This document shows positions 14,329-21,476 of a stretch of DNA of 31,016 nt, piece after piece. The stretch is from CAYOYK01 sp964408185 (GTDB taxonomy: Bacteria; Bacillota; Clostridia; Christensenellales; Aristaeellaceae). Each line of letters opens with the position of its first letter. Within the stretch, counting starts at the first letter, position 1. The position numbers were made by a program, and so were the translations under genes. A model generated the notes under the pieces. The model was not told where the DNA came from, did not search any database, and worked only from the letters and a program-made list of their open reading frames with translations. The stretch lies in the NCBI GenBank assembly GCA_964408185.1, contig CAYOYK010000025.1:1-31016 (forward strand). Direction: 5' to 3'.

Positions 14329-15453
14329 TCAGAACACGAGCTCTCCGGGCCGATAGCCATGCGGGAGCTCCTCCTCGCGCGGAAACAAAAAGCTCTCGTC
14401 CCGCAATACGGGGAGGAACGCGTCAAACGGCAGCCTGTCAAACTCGCAGGCGTAGCTGCTGGAGCCGAACCAGCCGCCCTCCTTGGCGCGCAGGTTGAGA
14501 TCGCGCGCGAATTTGGTCATGTTGGAGCAGTCGTGCACGACCAGCGGCCAGCTCTCCTCGGCGGCCTGCCGCATGAGGCGCAGGGTCAGCTCCCGGCTCC
14601 AGACAGGGGAGATATAGCCCTGACGGCAGGCGTAGAGCGGCTCGCCCTCGTAGTTGCCGATGTTGTTGGCGTTGAGGTGCAGCTCTGCGCAGTTAATAAA
14701 ATCAGGCTCGGCGCGCAGGATTGCCTCCTTCTTTTGAGCAAACTCGCGGTAGAAGTCCGGGGTCATCGGCGTTTCAATGCCCACCTGCGGTATATACCGC
14801 TTGGCGATGCGCAGGCTCTCAAGCACCTGATCGGCGCAATGGGACGCGCCCAAATTGAACCTCAACTCGTCCAGCCCGGCCTCGCCCAGCGCGCGCAGGC
14901 TTTCCTCGGTCGCCAGCGTGCCGTTGGTGTACAGGTGCTGGTGAACGCCCGCCTCGCGGAACTTGCGGATCACGCCGTAGTACAGCTCAATTTCCATAAA
15001 GGGCTCAAGGTATACGTAGGCTACGCCGGTCGGCTTTTTCTGCACGGACAGCAGCAGCTCAATGTCTTTTTCGTAGAACTTGGCGCCGCCGATCTCCCAC
15101 AGGCCCTCGCCGATGGGCGGAATGCTGTCCATCTCGCCGTAATCATAGCAGAAGGGGCAGCGCATATTGCACTTGTTGGTTTTGCGGATGGCGCTCAAGC
15201 CCGTGCCCAGCAGGCAGGAGCGGCAGCCCTGCGGGAAGCGCGCGTCGTCGCCCACGTACAGCGTGCGCCCCTGCAAGGACTTGAGGCCGGGGATCTCGGC
15301 CATCAGGCGTTCGTTGCGCGCGTCTACCGCGGCCTCGATCTGCGCCAGCACGGCGTAGACAAGCTCCTGCTGGCGTGTGCCCAGCTCCTCGTCCTCCGGC
15401 AGCGCGGCGAAAAACTCAAACCATGCAAGCGCGTCTTTTTTTGATATGTGCAT
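14329..15453 (-). CDS. Radical SAM protein of unknown function
   Basis: The 374-residue protein has the [4Fe-4S] motif C95-NMR-C99-PF-C102, preceded by another pair (C77, C80, CRSC). It therefore binds S-adenosylmethionine and generates a 5'-deoxyadenosyl radical. Barrel segments such as LYTNGTL and LRFNLGASH are typical. Later cysteines (CAELHLN, ACRQGY, HDCSN) could bind an extra cluster. At 374 residues it is too long for NrdG, although it is divergent from nrdD. The ATG at 15453 is fixed by AGGAGG at 15461-15466. The frame is open for 101 more codons upstream, but those lie in the leader and promoter. The substrate is not recognisable. Confidence 0.87.
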   Translation of the reverse strand: MHISKKDALAWFEFFAALPEDEELGTRQQELVYAVLAQIEAAVDARNERLMAEIPGLKSLQGRTLYVGDDARFPQGCRSCLLGTGLSAIRKTNKCNMRCPFCYDYGEMDSIPPIGEGLWEIGGAKFYEKDIELLLSVQKKPTGVAYVYLEPFMEIELYYGVIRKFREAGVHQHLYTNGTLATEESLRALGEAGLDELRFNLGASHCADQVLESLRIAKRYIPQVGIETPMTPDFYREFAQKKEAILRAEPDFINCAELHLNANNIGNYEGEPLYACRQGYISPVWSRELTLRLMRQAAEESWPLVVHDCSNMTKFARDLNLRAKEGGWFGSSSYACEFDRLPFDAFLPVLRDESFLFPREEELPHGYRPGELVF

Positions 15454-15708
15454 TCGATTTCCTCCTGTATGCAGGGCCGTGCGGCCCTCAAATTGCGCGG
15501 TCGCTCTCGCGGCCGGCCGACGCTCCGACTGCTCGGCCGTCAGACATTGGCGGAAGCCAATGCGGTCGATCAGCGCGCCGTGCGAGGGCTGTACGTAGCG
15601 CCGCGTGGCGGGTGGATCGGCGTGCGGCCTCCGTGCGGAGCGTCCCCTCGTCGGCCCGCAGGGCTGAGACGAGGGGATTGTCTGCCTCAGGCAAGGGCGC
15701 TTTGGGCT
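15454..15708 (-). other. Long structured 5' leader of the radical SAM gene
   Basis: From the expected start near 15708 to the ATG at 15453 the transcript has about 250 untranslated nt with strong hairpins. One is a 9-bp stem (15644-15652 with 15668-15676) enclosing GCCC/GGGC. Another is a 7-bp stem with a 4-nt loop (15545-15551 with 15556-15562). A third is GGGCC/GGCCC (15474-15487) just upstream of the Shine-Dalgarno. No known riboswitch or T-box consensus was recognised. The last hairpin could sequester or expose the ribosome binding site. Confidence 0.5.
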
Positions 15709-15714
15709 GGGCTT

Positions 15715-15743
15715 ATTATAGCGGACGCGCGCGGGAAATGCAA
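15715..15743 (-). promoter_or_regulatory. Promoter of the radical SAM gene
   Basis: On the minus strand TTGCAT (15738-15743), a 17-bp spacer and a perfect TATAAT (15715-15720). The distance to the ATG implies a leader of about 250 nt. Confidence 0.85.
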
Positions 15744-15926
15744 CGCGCCCTGCCAAAACGCACGTTTGCCGTCAGAAATTGGAAATGATTCGTGAATTAG
15801 GCGGCAATTCGTGGAAAACATATGGATAAAAAATTTAATTTTGTGAAGAACTCGTGGAAAAGTTGATGAAAAGCGCAACAATTGTCGAAATTCCGTCACA
15901 TCTGTGCAGGCGCGTCGGACGGCTGA
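15744..15926. other. AT-rich segment between the divergent radical SAM and nrdD promoters
   Basis: An AT-rich stretch with no gene. CGTGGAAAA occurs twice (15810-15818 and 15851-15859), and TATGGATAA (15820-15828) differs by one base from a DnaA box (TGTGGATAA). These could bind DnaA, which regulates nrd genes in some bacteria, but the matches are few and imperfect. Confidence 0.3.
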
Positions 15927-15942
15927 CAACTATATCTAGTGT
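15927..15942 (+). promoter_or_regulatory. NrdR box 1 (upstream)
   Basis: A 16-bp sequence matching the NrdR consensus ACACTATATATAGTGT at 13 of 16 positions, directly abutting the -35 of the nrdD promoter. NrdR is the ATP-cone repressor of ribonucleotide reductase genes. Its start is 32 bp from box 2, the helical phasing usual for NrdR box pairs. Confidence 0.75.
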
Positions 15943-15970
15943 TGACATCGGCATGGCAACACCATATAAT
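15942..15970 (+). promoter_or_regulatory. Consensus SigA promoter of nrdD
   Basis: TTGACA (15942-15947), a 17-bp spacer and TATAAT (15965-15970), both hexamers perfect. The expected transcript begins near 15977, giving a leader of about 190 nt. Such a strong promoter suits control by a repressor. Confidence 0.92.
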
Positions 15971-15981
15971 GTTGTCATGCC
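15950..15981. promoter_or_regulatory. Inverted repeat over the nrdD -10, containing NrdR box 2
   Basis: Arms 15950-15961 and 15970-15981 are inverted repeats (11 of 12 positions) around an 8-bp centre containing the -10. NrdR box 2 (15959-15974) matches the consensus at 11 of 16 positions. A third half-site, TGTTGACAT (15940-15948), pairs with the left arm, so half-sites overlap across the whole promoter. The arms extend beyond what NrdR needs and may bind a second regulator. Confidence 0.65.
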
Positions 15982-16165
15982 GATCACGTCCACGCGATGC
16001 ACATCCGGGAAGCGGCATATCGCCCGGTTCCCATCCGACGGATGCGACCTCAGCCGGGATGCTGTTCTCTCCCCGCCAAATGGCCCGACCGACAGCCATC
16101 TGCTGTCCGCTGTGTTTCCCTTCGGCTTGGATGAACGAGTCCACCCAAAAAAAGGAGCATGCACC

Positions 16166-18484
16166 ATGATCTCTTCTATCAAAAAGCGCGATGGGCGCAC
16201 GGTTCCCTTCGACCCGGAAAAAATAGAGCAGGCCATCGATAAGGCCTTTATGGCCAGCGGCAGCCAAAAGAGCGCGGAGACGGCGCACGAGTTGGCTGCG
16301 ATCGTGGTGGAAAAGGTGGAGAACGACGAGTCCATTCCCTCCGTGCCCTCTGTGGAGCAGGTGCAGGACGTGGTGGAGCGCGTGCTCATCGAAAAAGGCT
16401 TTGTGCGCTCCGCAAAGAGCTATATCCTCTATCGCGCCGAGCGCAGCCGCGTGCGCGAGATGAACACTCGCCTGATGCGCGTGTTTGACGATATCGCCAA
16501 CAAGGACGCTATCGACAGCGATCTCAAGCGCGAGAATGCCAACATCAACGGCGATACCGCCATGGGCAGCATGCTCAAGTTTGGCAGCGAGGGCGCCAAG
16601 CAGTTTTACGATATGTACGTGCTTAACCCCAAGCACGCGCGCGCGCACCGCGAGGGCGACATCCATATCCACGACATGGATTTTTATACCCTCACCACCA
16701 CCTGCACGCAGATTGACCTGATTACGCTGTTCCACGGCGGATTTTCCACCGGACACGGCGTGCTGCGCGAGCCGAACGACATCTATTCCTATTCCGCGCT
16801 GGCCTGCATTGCCATTCAGGCGAACCAGAACGACCAGCACGGCGGCCAGAGCGTGGTCAATTTTGATTACGGCATGGCTCCGGGCGTCAAAAAGACCTAC
16901 CGCAAGCGTTTTCGCGACAATCTGGCCCGCGCGCTGGAGCTGCTGTGCAACGTGGAGGACAGCGAGGATATCGCGCGCCGCATGCTGGAGGAAATCGAGC
17001 AGGAGACGGGCAAGATCCCTGAACTGACCGACGACGACGCGCTTGAAGCCGCGCTTGACAAGAAGCTGCAAGCCGCCGTGCCCGGCGCGGACACCGCGCG
17101 CATCCGAGAATTCGCCCGCGAAAAGGCCGAGCGTGAGACCGACAAGGCCACCTATCAGGCCATGGAGGCGCTGATCCACAACCTCAACACCATGAACAGC
17201 CGCGCCGGCGCGCAGGTGCCGTTTAGCAGCATCAACTACGGCATGGACGTTTCGCCGGAGGGCCGCATGGTGATGCGCAACATTCTGCTGGCGACCGAGG
17301 CGGGCCTTGGCAATGGCGAGACCCCGATCTTCCCCATCCAGATCTTCCGCGTCAAGGAGGGGATCAGCTTCAACCCCGGCGATCCCAACTACGACCTGTA
17401 CCGCTTGGCCATCCGCACCAGCGCCAAGCGCCTGTTCCCCAACTTCAGCTTTGTGGACGCGCCTTATAACCTGAAGTATTACAAGCCCGGCCACCCGGAG
17501 ACCGAAATCGCCTACATGGGCTGCCGTACCCGCGTTATCGGCAACGTGTTTGATCCCACCCGCGAAATCTGCCCCCGCCGCGGCAACCTGAGCTTTACCT
17601 CCATCAATCTGCCCCGCATCGCCATCAAGGCCAAGGGCGATGTGCAGTGGTTCTTTGAGGAGCTGGAGCGCATGCTCAACCTCGTGGTCGATCAGCTTGA
17701 CGAGCGCTTTGAGATCATTGCTAACAAGAAGGTCAAAAACTTCCCGTTCCTCATGGGAGAGGGCGTTTGGCTGGACAGCGAAAAGCTCGACTGGAACGAT
17801 TCCATTCGCCCGGTCATGGGCCACGGCACGCTGTCGATCGGCTTTATCGGCTTGGCCGAGTGCTTGGTCGCCCTGCGCGGCAAGCATCATGGCGAGGACA
17901 AGAACAGCCAGAACTTGGGCCTTGAGATCATCGGCTATATGCGCAAGTTCTGCGACGAGATGAGCCAAAAGAAAAAGCTCAACTACACACTGCTCGCCAC
18001 CCCCGCCGAGGGCCTCAGCGGCCGCTTTGTTCGCCTTGACAAGGAGCGCTACGGCGTTATCAAGGGCGTGACCGACCGCGACTACTACACCAACAGCTTC
18101 CATGTGCCGGTCTATTATCCCATCAGCGCGTTTGAAAAAATCGCCATCGAGGCCCCCTATCACGAGCTGACCAACGCCGGGCACATCAGCTACATCGAGA
18201 TGGACGGCGACCCGACCAAAAACTTGGACGCGTTTGAAAAGGTCGTGCGCTATATGCACGATCAGGGCATCGGCTACGGCTCCATCAACCACCCGGTGGA
18301 TCGCGACCCGGTGTGCGGCTTCAACGGTATCATCGGCGATACCTGCCCCAAGTGCGGCCGCGCCGAGAGCGACCATCCCTTTGAACGCATCCGCCGTATT
18401 ACGGGCTACTTGGTGGGCAGCCTGAACCGCTTTAACAACGCCAAGCGCTCCGAGGAAAAGGATCGCGTCAAGCACTCTATTTAA
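16166..18484 (+). CDS. nrdD: Anaerobic (class III) ribonucleoside-triphosphate reductase
   Basis: The 772-residue glycyl-radical enzyme reduces ribonucleotides to deoxyribonucleotides under anaerobic conditions. Residues 1-95 form the allosteric ATP cone (KKRDGRTVPFDPEKIEQAID). Catalytic landmarks include QVPFSSINYG and YMGCRTRVIGN. The zinc site (DPVCGFNGIIGDTCPKCGR) and the glycyl-radical motif RRITGYLVGSLNRFN lie near the C-terminus. Length is normal. AAAGGAG at 16151-16157 fixes the ATG at 16166; 104 upstream open codons cover the promoter and are not coding. No nrdG activase gene follows, so it must lie elsewhere. NrdR-like boxes overlap the promoter. Confidence 0.97.
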   Translation: MISSIKKRDGRTVPFDPEKIEQAIDKAFMASGSQKSAETAHELAAIVVEKVENDESIPSVPSVEQVQDVVERVLIEKGFVRSAKSYILYRAERSRVREMNTRLMRVFDDIANKDAIDSDLKRENANINGDTAMGSMLKFGSEGAKQFYDMYVLNPKHARAHREGDIHIHDMDFYTLTTTCTQIDLITLFHGGFSTGHGVLREPNDIYSYSALACIAIQANQNDQHGGQSVVNFDYGMAPGVKKTYRKRFRDNLARALELLCNVEDSEDIARRMLEEIEQETGKIPELTDDDALEAALDKKLQAAVPGADTARIREFAREKAERETDKATYQAMEALIHNLNTMNSRAGAQVPFSSINYGMDVSPEGRMVMRNILLATEAGLGNGETPIFPIQIFRVKEGISFNPGDPNYDLYRLAIRTSAKRLFPNFSFVDAPYNLKYYKPGHPETEIAYMGCRTRVIGNVFDPTREICPRRGNLSFTSINLPRIAIKAKGDVQWFFEELERMLNLVVDQLDERFEIIANKKVKNFPFLMGEGVWLDSEKLDWNDSIRPVMGHGTLSIGFIGLAECLVALRGKHHGEDKNSQNLGLEIIGYMRKFCDEMSQKKKLNYTLLATPAEGLSGRFVRLDKERYGVIKGVTDRDYYTNSFHVPVYYPISAFEKIAIEAPYHELTNAGHISYIEMDGDPTKNLDAFEKVVRYMHDQGIGYGSINHPVDRDPVCGFNGIIGDTCPKCGRAESDHPFERIRRITGYLVGSLNRFNNAKRSEEKDRVKHSI

Positions 18485-18510
18485 TCCGCCGGGATTCCCC
18501 ATGCTTGGTT

Positions 18511-18538
18511 TTTGGCCGTCAGGCAGCTGCCTGACGGC
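18511..18538. repeat. Left flanking palindrome after nrdD
   Basis: A perfect 24-bp palindrome (18515-18538, centre AG|CT) begins 30 bp after the nrdD stop. The 28 nt at 18511-18538 recur at 18756-18783 with one difference. Unlike the right copy it has no T tract, because the structured repeat starts directly after it. Confidence 0.85.
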
Positions 18539-18755
18539 AAGCCTGTGAGAACCCCATGAGGGGCTTGGGGAGCCGCGCTCCCCAAATGGATTCCGCCTTC
18601 AGCGACATGTGCGGTGAAGGCGGCGGCGTTGCGAAGCAACGCTTCCCTACGCTTTTCACCGGCCGCGTTCTGTGAGGGAGGCCCTCCGCCGACCGAACAG
18701 GTTGCAGGTGAAAAGCGCAAGCCTCAAAAAAGCGGCTACGCCGCTTTTTTGACAC
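18539..18755. repeat. Structured dispersed repeat, copy 2 (about 217 bp)
   Basis: This is the second copy of the element at 11545-11763, with the same orientation and hairpin order. Here the long-range stem is 12 bp (GCGCTTTTCACC with GGTGAAAAGCGC). The terminal hairpin (18724-18736 with 18740-18752, loop TAC) differs from copy 1 at two stem positions on each side, and both changes preserve pairing. It lies between nrdD and a same-strand gene, so it is not restricted to convergent gene ends. No protein is encoded; short open frames across it are repeat artefacts. Confidence 0.87.
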
Positions 18756-18796
18756 TTTGGCCATCAGGCAGCTGCCTGACGGCCTTGCTTTTTTGC
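18756..18796 (+). terminator. Right flanking hairpin with T tract, probable original nrdD terminator
   Basis: A near-perfect palindrome (18759-18784, one A/C mismatch) is followed by TTGCTTTTTTG. It duplicates 18511-18538. Hairpin plus U tract fits a rho-independent terminator. The T tract overlaps the -35 of the next gene's promoter. Confidence 0.8.
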
Positions 18797-18812
18797 CGCC
18801 GTATGGTATGAT
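18785..18812 (+). promoter_or_regulatory. Promoter of the Cys-rich protein gene
   Basis: TTGCTT (18785-18790), a 16-bp spacer and TATGAT (18807-18812), 32 bp upstream of the ATG. It begins inside the T tract of the preceding terminator. Confidence 0.6.
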
Positions 18813-18844
18813 GGTCGCAAAGCACCAAAGAAAGAGGAACGCCT

Positions 18845-19465
18845 ATGAAACGCAAGGAAAGCGATGTTCCGGAGAGCAGGCAGTACGCGGGCAAGGTAAA
18901 GCGGCTGGCGCTTGCGCTGGCAAACGACGGAATGCCTTGGGAGGAGGCGCTGGCGACCATCGCCTCGGCCAAGGGAATTCCGGATACGGACAAGCCGGGG
19001 TTGGGCGCGTGGTTTATGGAGCATCTGCCGGAGCTGGAAAAGGCGAGCACGCCGGATCGCTTCCGCACCATCATGGAGAACTGCGCCTGCTGCAAGGGCG
19101 GCGAGCGCGCTCGGCTGGCGCGGCTCATCCGCGATACGCACGATACGCCGGAGGCGCGCTTGGATGCGCTCTCGCGGGAGAGGATCATCATCGGCTGCTC
19201 TCTGCGGCGTGTGAACGAGCGTGTTTTCCGCGTACAGTTTGATATCGACGGCAGGGAATTCTACCCCTGCCCCTGCCTGCGTTACGGCCCAGGCCAGCAG
19301 AAGGAGCCGATGCCCATCAGCTACTGCGTGTGCTGCGGCGGGCATATCAAGGGCCATTGCGAAACGGCGCTGGGCGTAAAGCTGAAGGAGACGGTCGTCA
19401 GCTCGGCGCTGAACAGCTGCGGCAGAGAGCCCTGCGTTATCGAGCTGGAAATGCTGGACGAATAA
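18845..19465 (+). CDS. Cysteine-rich protein of unknown function
   Basis: The 206-residue product is not confidently recognised; it resembles conserved clostridial proteins of unknown function. It has 12 cysteines in clusters: C80-A-CC82-83, C142-P-C144, C161-V-CC163-164 followed by GGHIKGHC172, and C192/C197. Repeated CxCC and CxC motifs with a nearby GGH suggest metal binding (zinc or Fe-S) by inference. The N-terminal 75 residues look helical, with no signal peptide or membrane segment. The start is at 18845, with AAAGAGGAA about eight bases upstream. It has its own promoter and terminator and so is monocistronic. Confidence 0.78.
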   Translation: MKRKESDVPESRQYAGKVKRLALALANDGMPWEEALATIASAKGIPDTDKPGLGAWFMEHLPELEKASTPDRFRTIMENCACCKGGERARLARLIRDTHDTPEARLDALSRERIIIGCSLRRVNERVFRVQFDIDGREFYPCPCLRYGPGQQKEPMPISYCVCCGGHIKGHCETALGVKLKETVVSSALNSCGREPCVIELEMLDE

Positions 19466-19482
19466 AGCCCCGAAAAATCAAG

Positions 19483-19514
19483 AGGGCCGACGGCTGCGGG
19501 AGCGCGTCGGCCCT
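19483..19514. terminator. Hairpin between the Cys-rich gene and the ABC-F gene
   Basis: A 10-bp stem (19483-19492 with 19505-19514) and a 12-nt loop, followed by TTTGC on the plus strand and preceded by AAAAATCAAG, which gives a T-rich tail on the minus strand. It serves both convergent genes. Confidence 0.8.
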
Positions 19515-19534
19515 TTGCATACAATAGGGAAAGC

Positions 19535-21352
19535 TCAAGTCCCGGCGGGAGGCTGAGGAAGAGCCTGCGCCTCGATCTTCTCGGCCAGCTCGGACAGATA
19601 GACCCAGCGCTCGGTCTTTTGGTCCAGCTCGTCCGACAGCGCCTGCTGGCGCTGGTAGAGCGCCTCCAGCGCCACATAGTCGCTGGCGCTGCGCTCGATC
19701 TCCGCTTTGCACGCGGCGACGTCTTCCTCCAGCTTGGCGATGTCCGCCTCGATGGTTGCCCATTCGCGCTGCTCCTTGAACGTGAACTTGGCCTTGCCGG
19801 AGCCTGACGGGCGGCGCGCGGGCTTTTCGGACGTATCGGCGGAGGGCTTGCGGGGCGCGTCGGGCGCGGGCGCCTCGCGGACGGCCAAGTAATCATCGTA
19901 GTTGCCGTTGTAGCGGCGCACCTCGCCGTCCGGGCGCACCTCAAGAATCGTTTGCGCCGTCTTGTTAAGGAAGTAACGGTCATGCGACACGGCGACCACC
20001 GCGCCGGGAAAGGAAGCCAGCTCCTCCTCAAGGATGGTCAGCGTTTCAATGTCCAAGTCGTTGGTCGGCTCGTCCAGCAGGAGCACGTTGGGCGCGGTCA
20101 TCAGAATGGCCAGCAGGTACAGGCGGCGCTTTTCGCCGCCGCTGAGCTGCCGGATGGGCCGATACTGCATATCCGGCGTAAAGAGAAAACGGTCGAGCAT
20201 CTGCGTGGCGGACAGCGGGCCATCCTTGGTTTGGAGGGAATCGCCGAATGTCAGCAGGTAATCGTGTACGCGCTCGCCGGGCGGCAGCTCGCCGCATTCC
20301 TGCTTGTAGTAGCCAAAGCGCACCGTCGCGCCGACCTCCACCGTGCCCGTATCCGGCGCAAGCGTTTGGGAAATAAGCTCAAGCAGCGTGGTTTTGCCCG
20401 CGCCGTTCGGGCCGACAATGCCGATGCGATCGTTGCGCAGCAGCCGATAGGTGAAATCCCGGATGATATCGCGGCCGTCATAGCGCTTGCCGATGTGCTC
20501 CAGCTCCACGATCTTGCGGCCCAGCGAGCTGGCGGTCACGCCGCCGATGGCCACCGCGCCGTCGGCTTCGGGCGCGTCCTGATCGCGCAGGGCTTCGTAG
20601 CGCGCGATGCGCTCGGTGCTCTTGCTGCCGCGCGCCCTCGCGCCGCGCATGATCCACTGGGCCTCGCGGCGCAAAAGCGCCTGCCGCTTCCGCTCGCTGG
20701 CCTGCGCCATTTCCAGCCTCTCCGCCTTTAGCTCTAAGTAGGCGGAGTAGTTGCCCGTGTACTGGTACAGCTTGCCGTGGCTCAGCTCCGCAATGCGGCC
20801 CACGACCCGCTCCAAAAAATAGCGGTCATGCGTGACCATCACCAGCCCGCCCTTGAACGCGATCAAGCGCTGCTCCAGCCAGAGCACCATATCGCTGTCC
20901 AGATGGTTGGTAGGCTCGTCGAGAATCAGCACGTCGGCTGGCTGCACAAAGGCCGCCGCCAGCGCCACGCGCTTGCGCTGTCCGCCGGACAGCGTGCCGA
21001 CGGGCTGGCTGACGTCCGGGATTCCGAGCTTGTTCAGGATGGTCTTGGCCTCGTACTCCTTGAGCTCGCGCAGGGAGGCCGGAAAATCGGCAAAGACCTG
21101 CTCCAGCACCGTGCGGCGGCCGTCCATCACCGGGGCCTGCGGCAGGTAGGCGATATGCAGGTTGCTCCGGCGGCTTACCGTGCCGCTGTCCGCTTGCTCG
21201 TCGCCCGCCAGAATGCGCAGCAGCGTGCTCTTGCCCGTGCCGTTAATGCCGATAAGCCCCAGCTTTTCGCCGTCGTCCAAATACAGCGTCGCGTCGTCCA
21301 GCACCTGCCGGTCGCCGTAATTCTTGCGCAAATGTTCCGCCGTCAGCAGCAT
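19535..21352 (-). CDS. ABC-F family ATPase, Uup/YfmR-like
   Basis: The 605-residue protein has two ABC domains and no membrane segment. Domain 1: Walker A GINGTGKST at 35-43, signature LSGGQRKR, Walker B LILDEPTNHLD. Domain 2: GPNGAGKTT, LSGGEKRR, LLLDEPTNDLD. A Ser/Pro/Lys linker and a C-terminal coiled coil of about 70 residues follow, as in Uup and YfmR. ABC-F proteins bind the ribosomal E site and relieve stalling; some members confer antibiotic resistance. The presence of the C-terminal coiled coil argues for the housekeeping Uup/YfmR type. AGGAG lies nine bases upstream of the ATG at 21352. Confidence 0.92.
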   Translation of the reverse strand: MLLTAEHLRKNYGDRQVLDDATLYLDDGEKLGLIGINGTGKSTLLRILAGDEQADSGTVSRRSNLHIAYLPQAPVMDGRRTVLEQVFADFPASLRELKEYEAKTILNKLGIPDVSQPVGTLSGGQRKRVALAAAFVQPADVLILDEPTNHLDSDMVLWLEQRLIAFKGGLVMVTHDRYFLERVVGRIAELSHGKLYQYTGNYSAYLELKAERLEMAQASERKRQALLRREAQWIMRGARARGSKSTERIARYEALRDQDAPEADGAVAIGGVTASSLGRKIVELEHIGKRYDGRDIIRDFTYRLLRNDRIGIVGPNGAGKTTLLELISQTLAPDTGTVEVGATVRFGYYKQECGELPPGERVHDYLLTFGDSLQTKDGPLSATQMLDRFLFTPDMQYRPIRQLSGGEKRRLYLLAILMTAPNVLLLDEPTNDLDIETLTILEEELASFPGAVVAVSHDRYFLNKTAQTILEVRPDGEVRRYNGNYDDYLAVREAPAPDAPRKPSADTSEKPARRPSGSGKAKFTFKEQREWATIEADIAKLEEDVAACKAEIERSASDYVALEALYQRQQALSDELDQKTERWVYLSELAEKIEAQALPQPPAGT

Positions 21353-21394
21353 CCGCTTCCGCTCCTATCCACGGGCGCTTGGCCCGTACAGCCT

Positions 21395-21403
21395 ATTATA
21401 GCA
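21395..21403 (-). promoter_or_regulatory. Extended -10 promoter of the ABC-F gene
   Basis: On the minus strand TGC-TATAAT (21395-21403) lies about 43 bp upstream of the ATG. The -35 region is weak, as is common with an extended -10. It is divergent from the hypB promoter. Confidence 0.65.
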
Positions 21404-21418
21404 TACTTTCGCCCTTGT

Positions 21419-21447
21419 TTGACAGCCTGTCAACGACGGGATACAAT
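21419..21447 (+). promoter_or_regulatory. Promoter of hypB
   Basis: TTGACA (21419-21424), a 17-bp spacer and TACAAT (21442-21447), 29 bp upstream of the ATG. A small inverted repeat TTGACAG/CTGTCAA (21419-21433) overlaps the -35 and could be an operator. Confidence 0.85.
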
Positions 21448-21476
21448 AGGCGCATCCCCAGAAAAGGAGCATTGGT

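Noticed and set aside
15454..15708. T-box or cobalamin riboswitch in the radical SAM leader
   Set aside because: ACCGCG is present, but the full T-box consensus, specifier stem and terminator are not; no B12 box found.
15810..15860. DnaA-box cluster or replication origin
   Set aside because: Only one near-match and two weak matches; no dnaA/dnaN context. Kept only as a low-confidence note.
18519..18764. Small ORFs in the repeat that resemble each other between the two copies
   Set aside because: Similarity is explained by the nucleotide repeat; the hairpins, not codons, are preserved.
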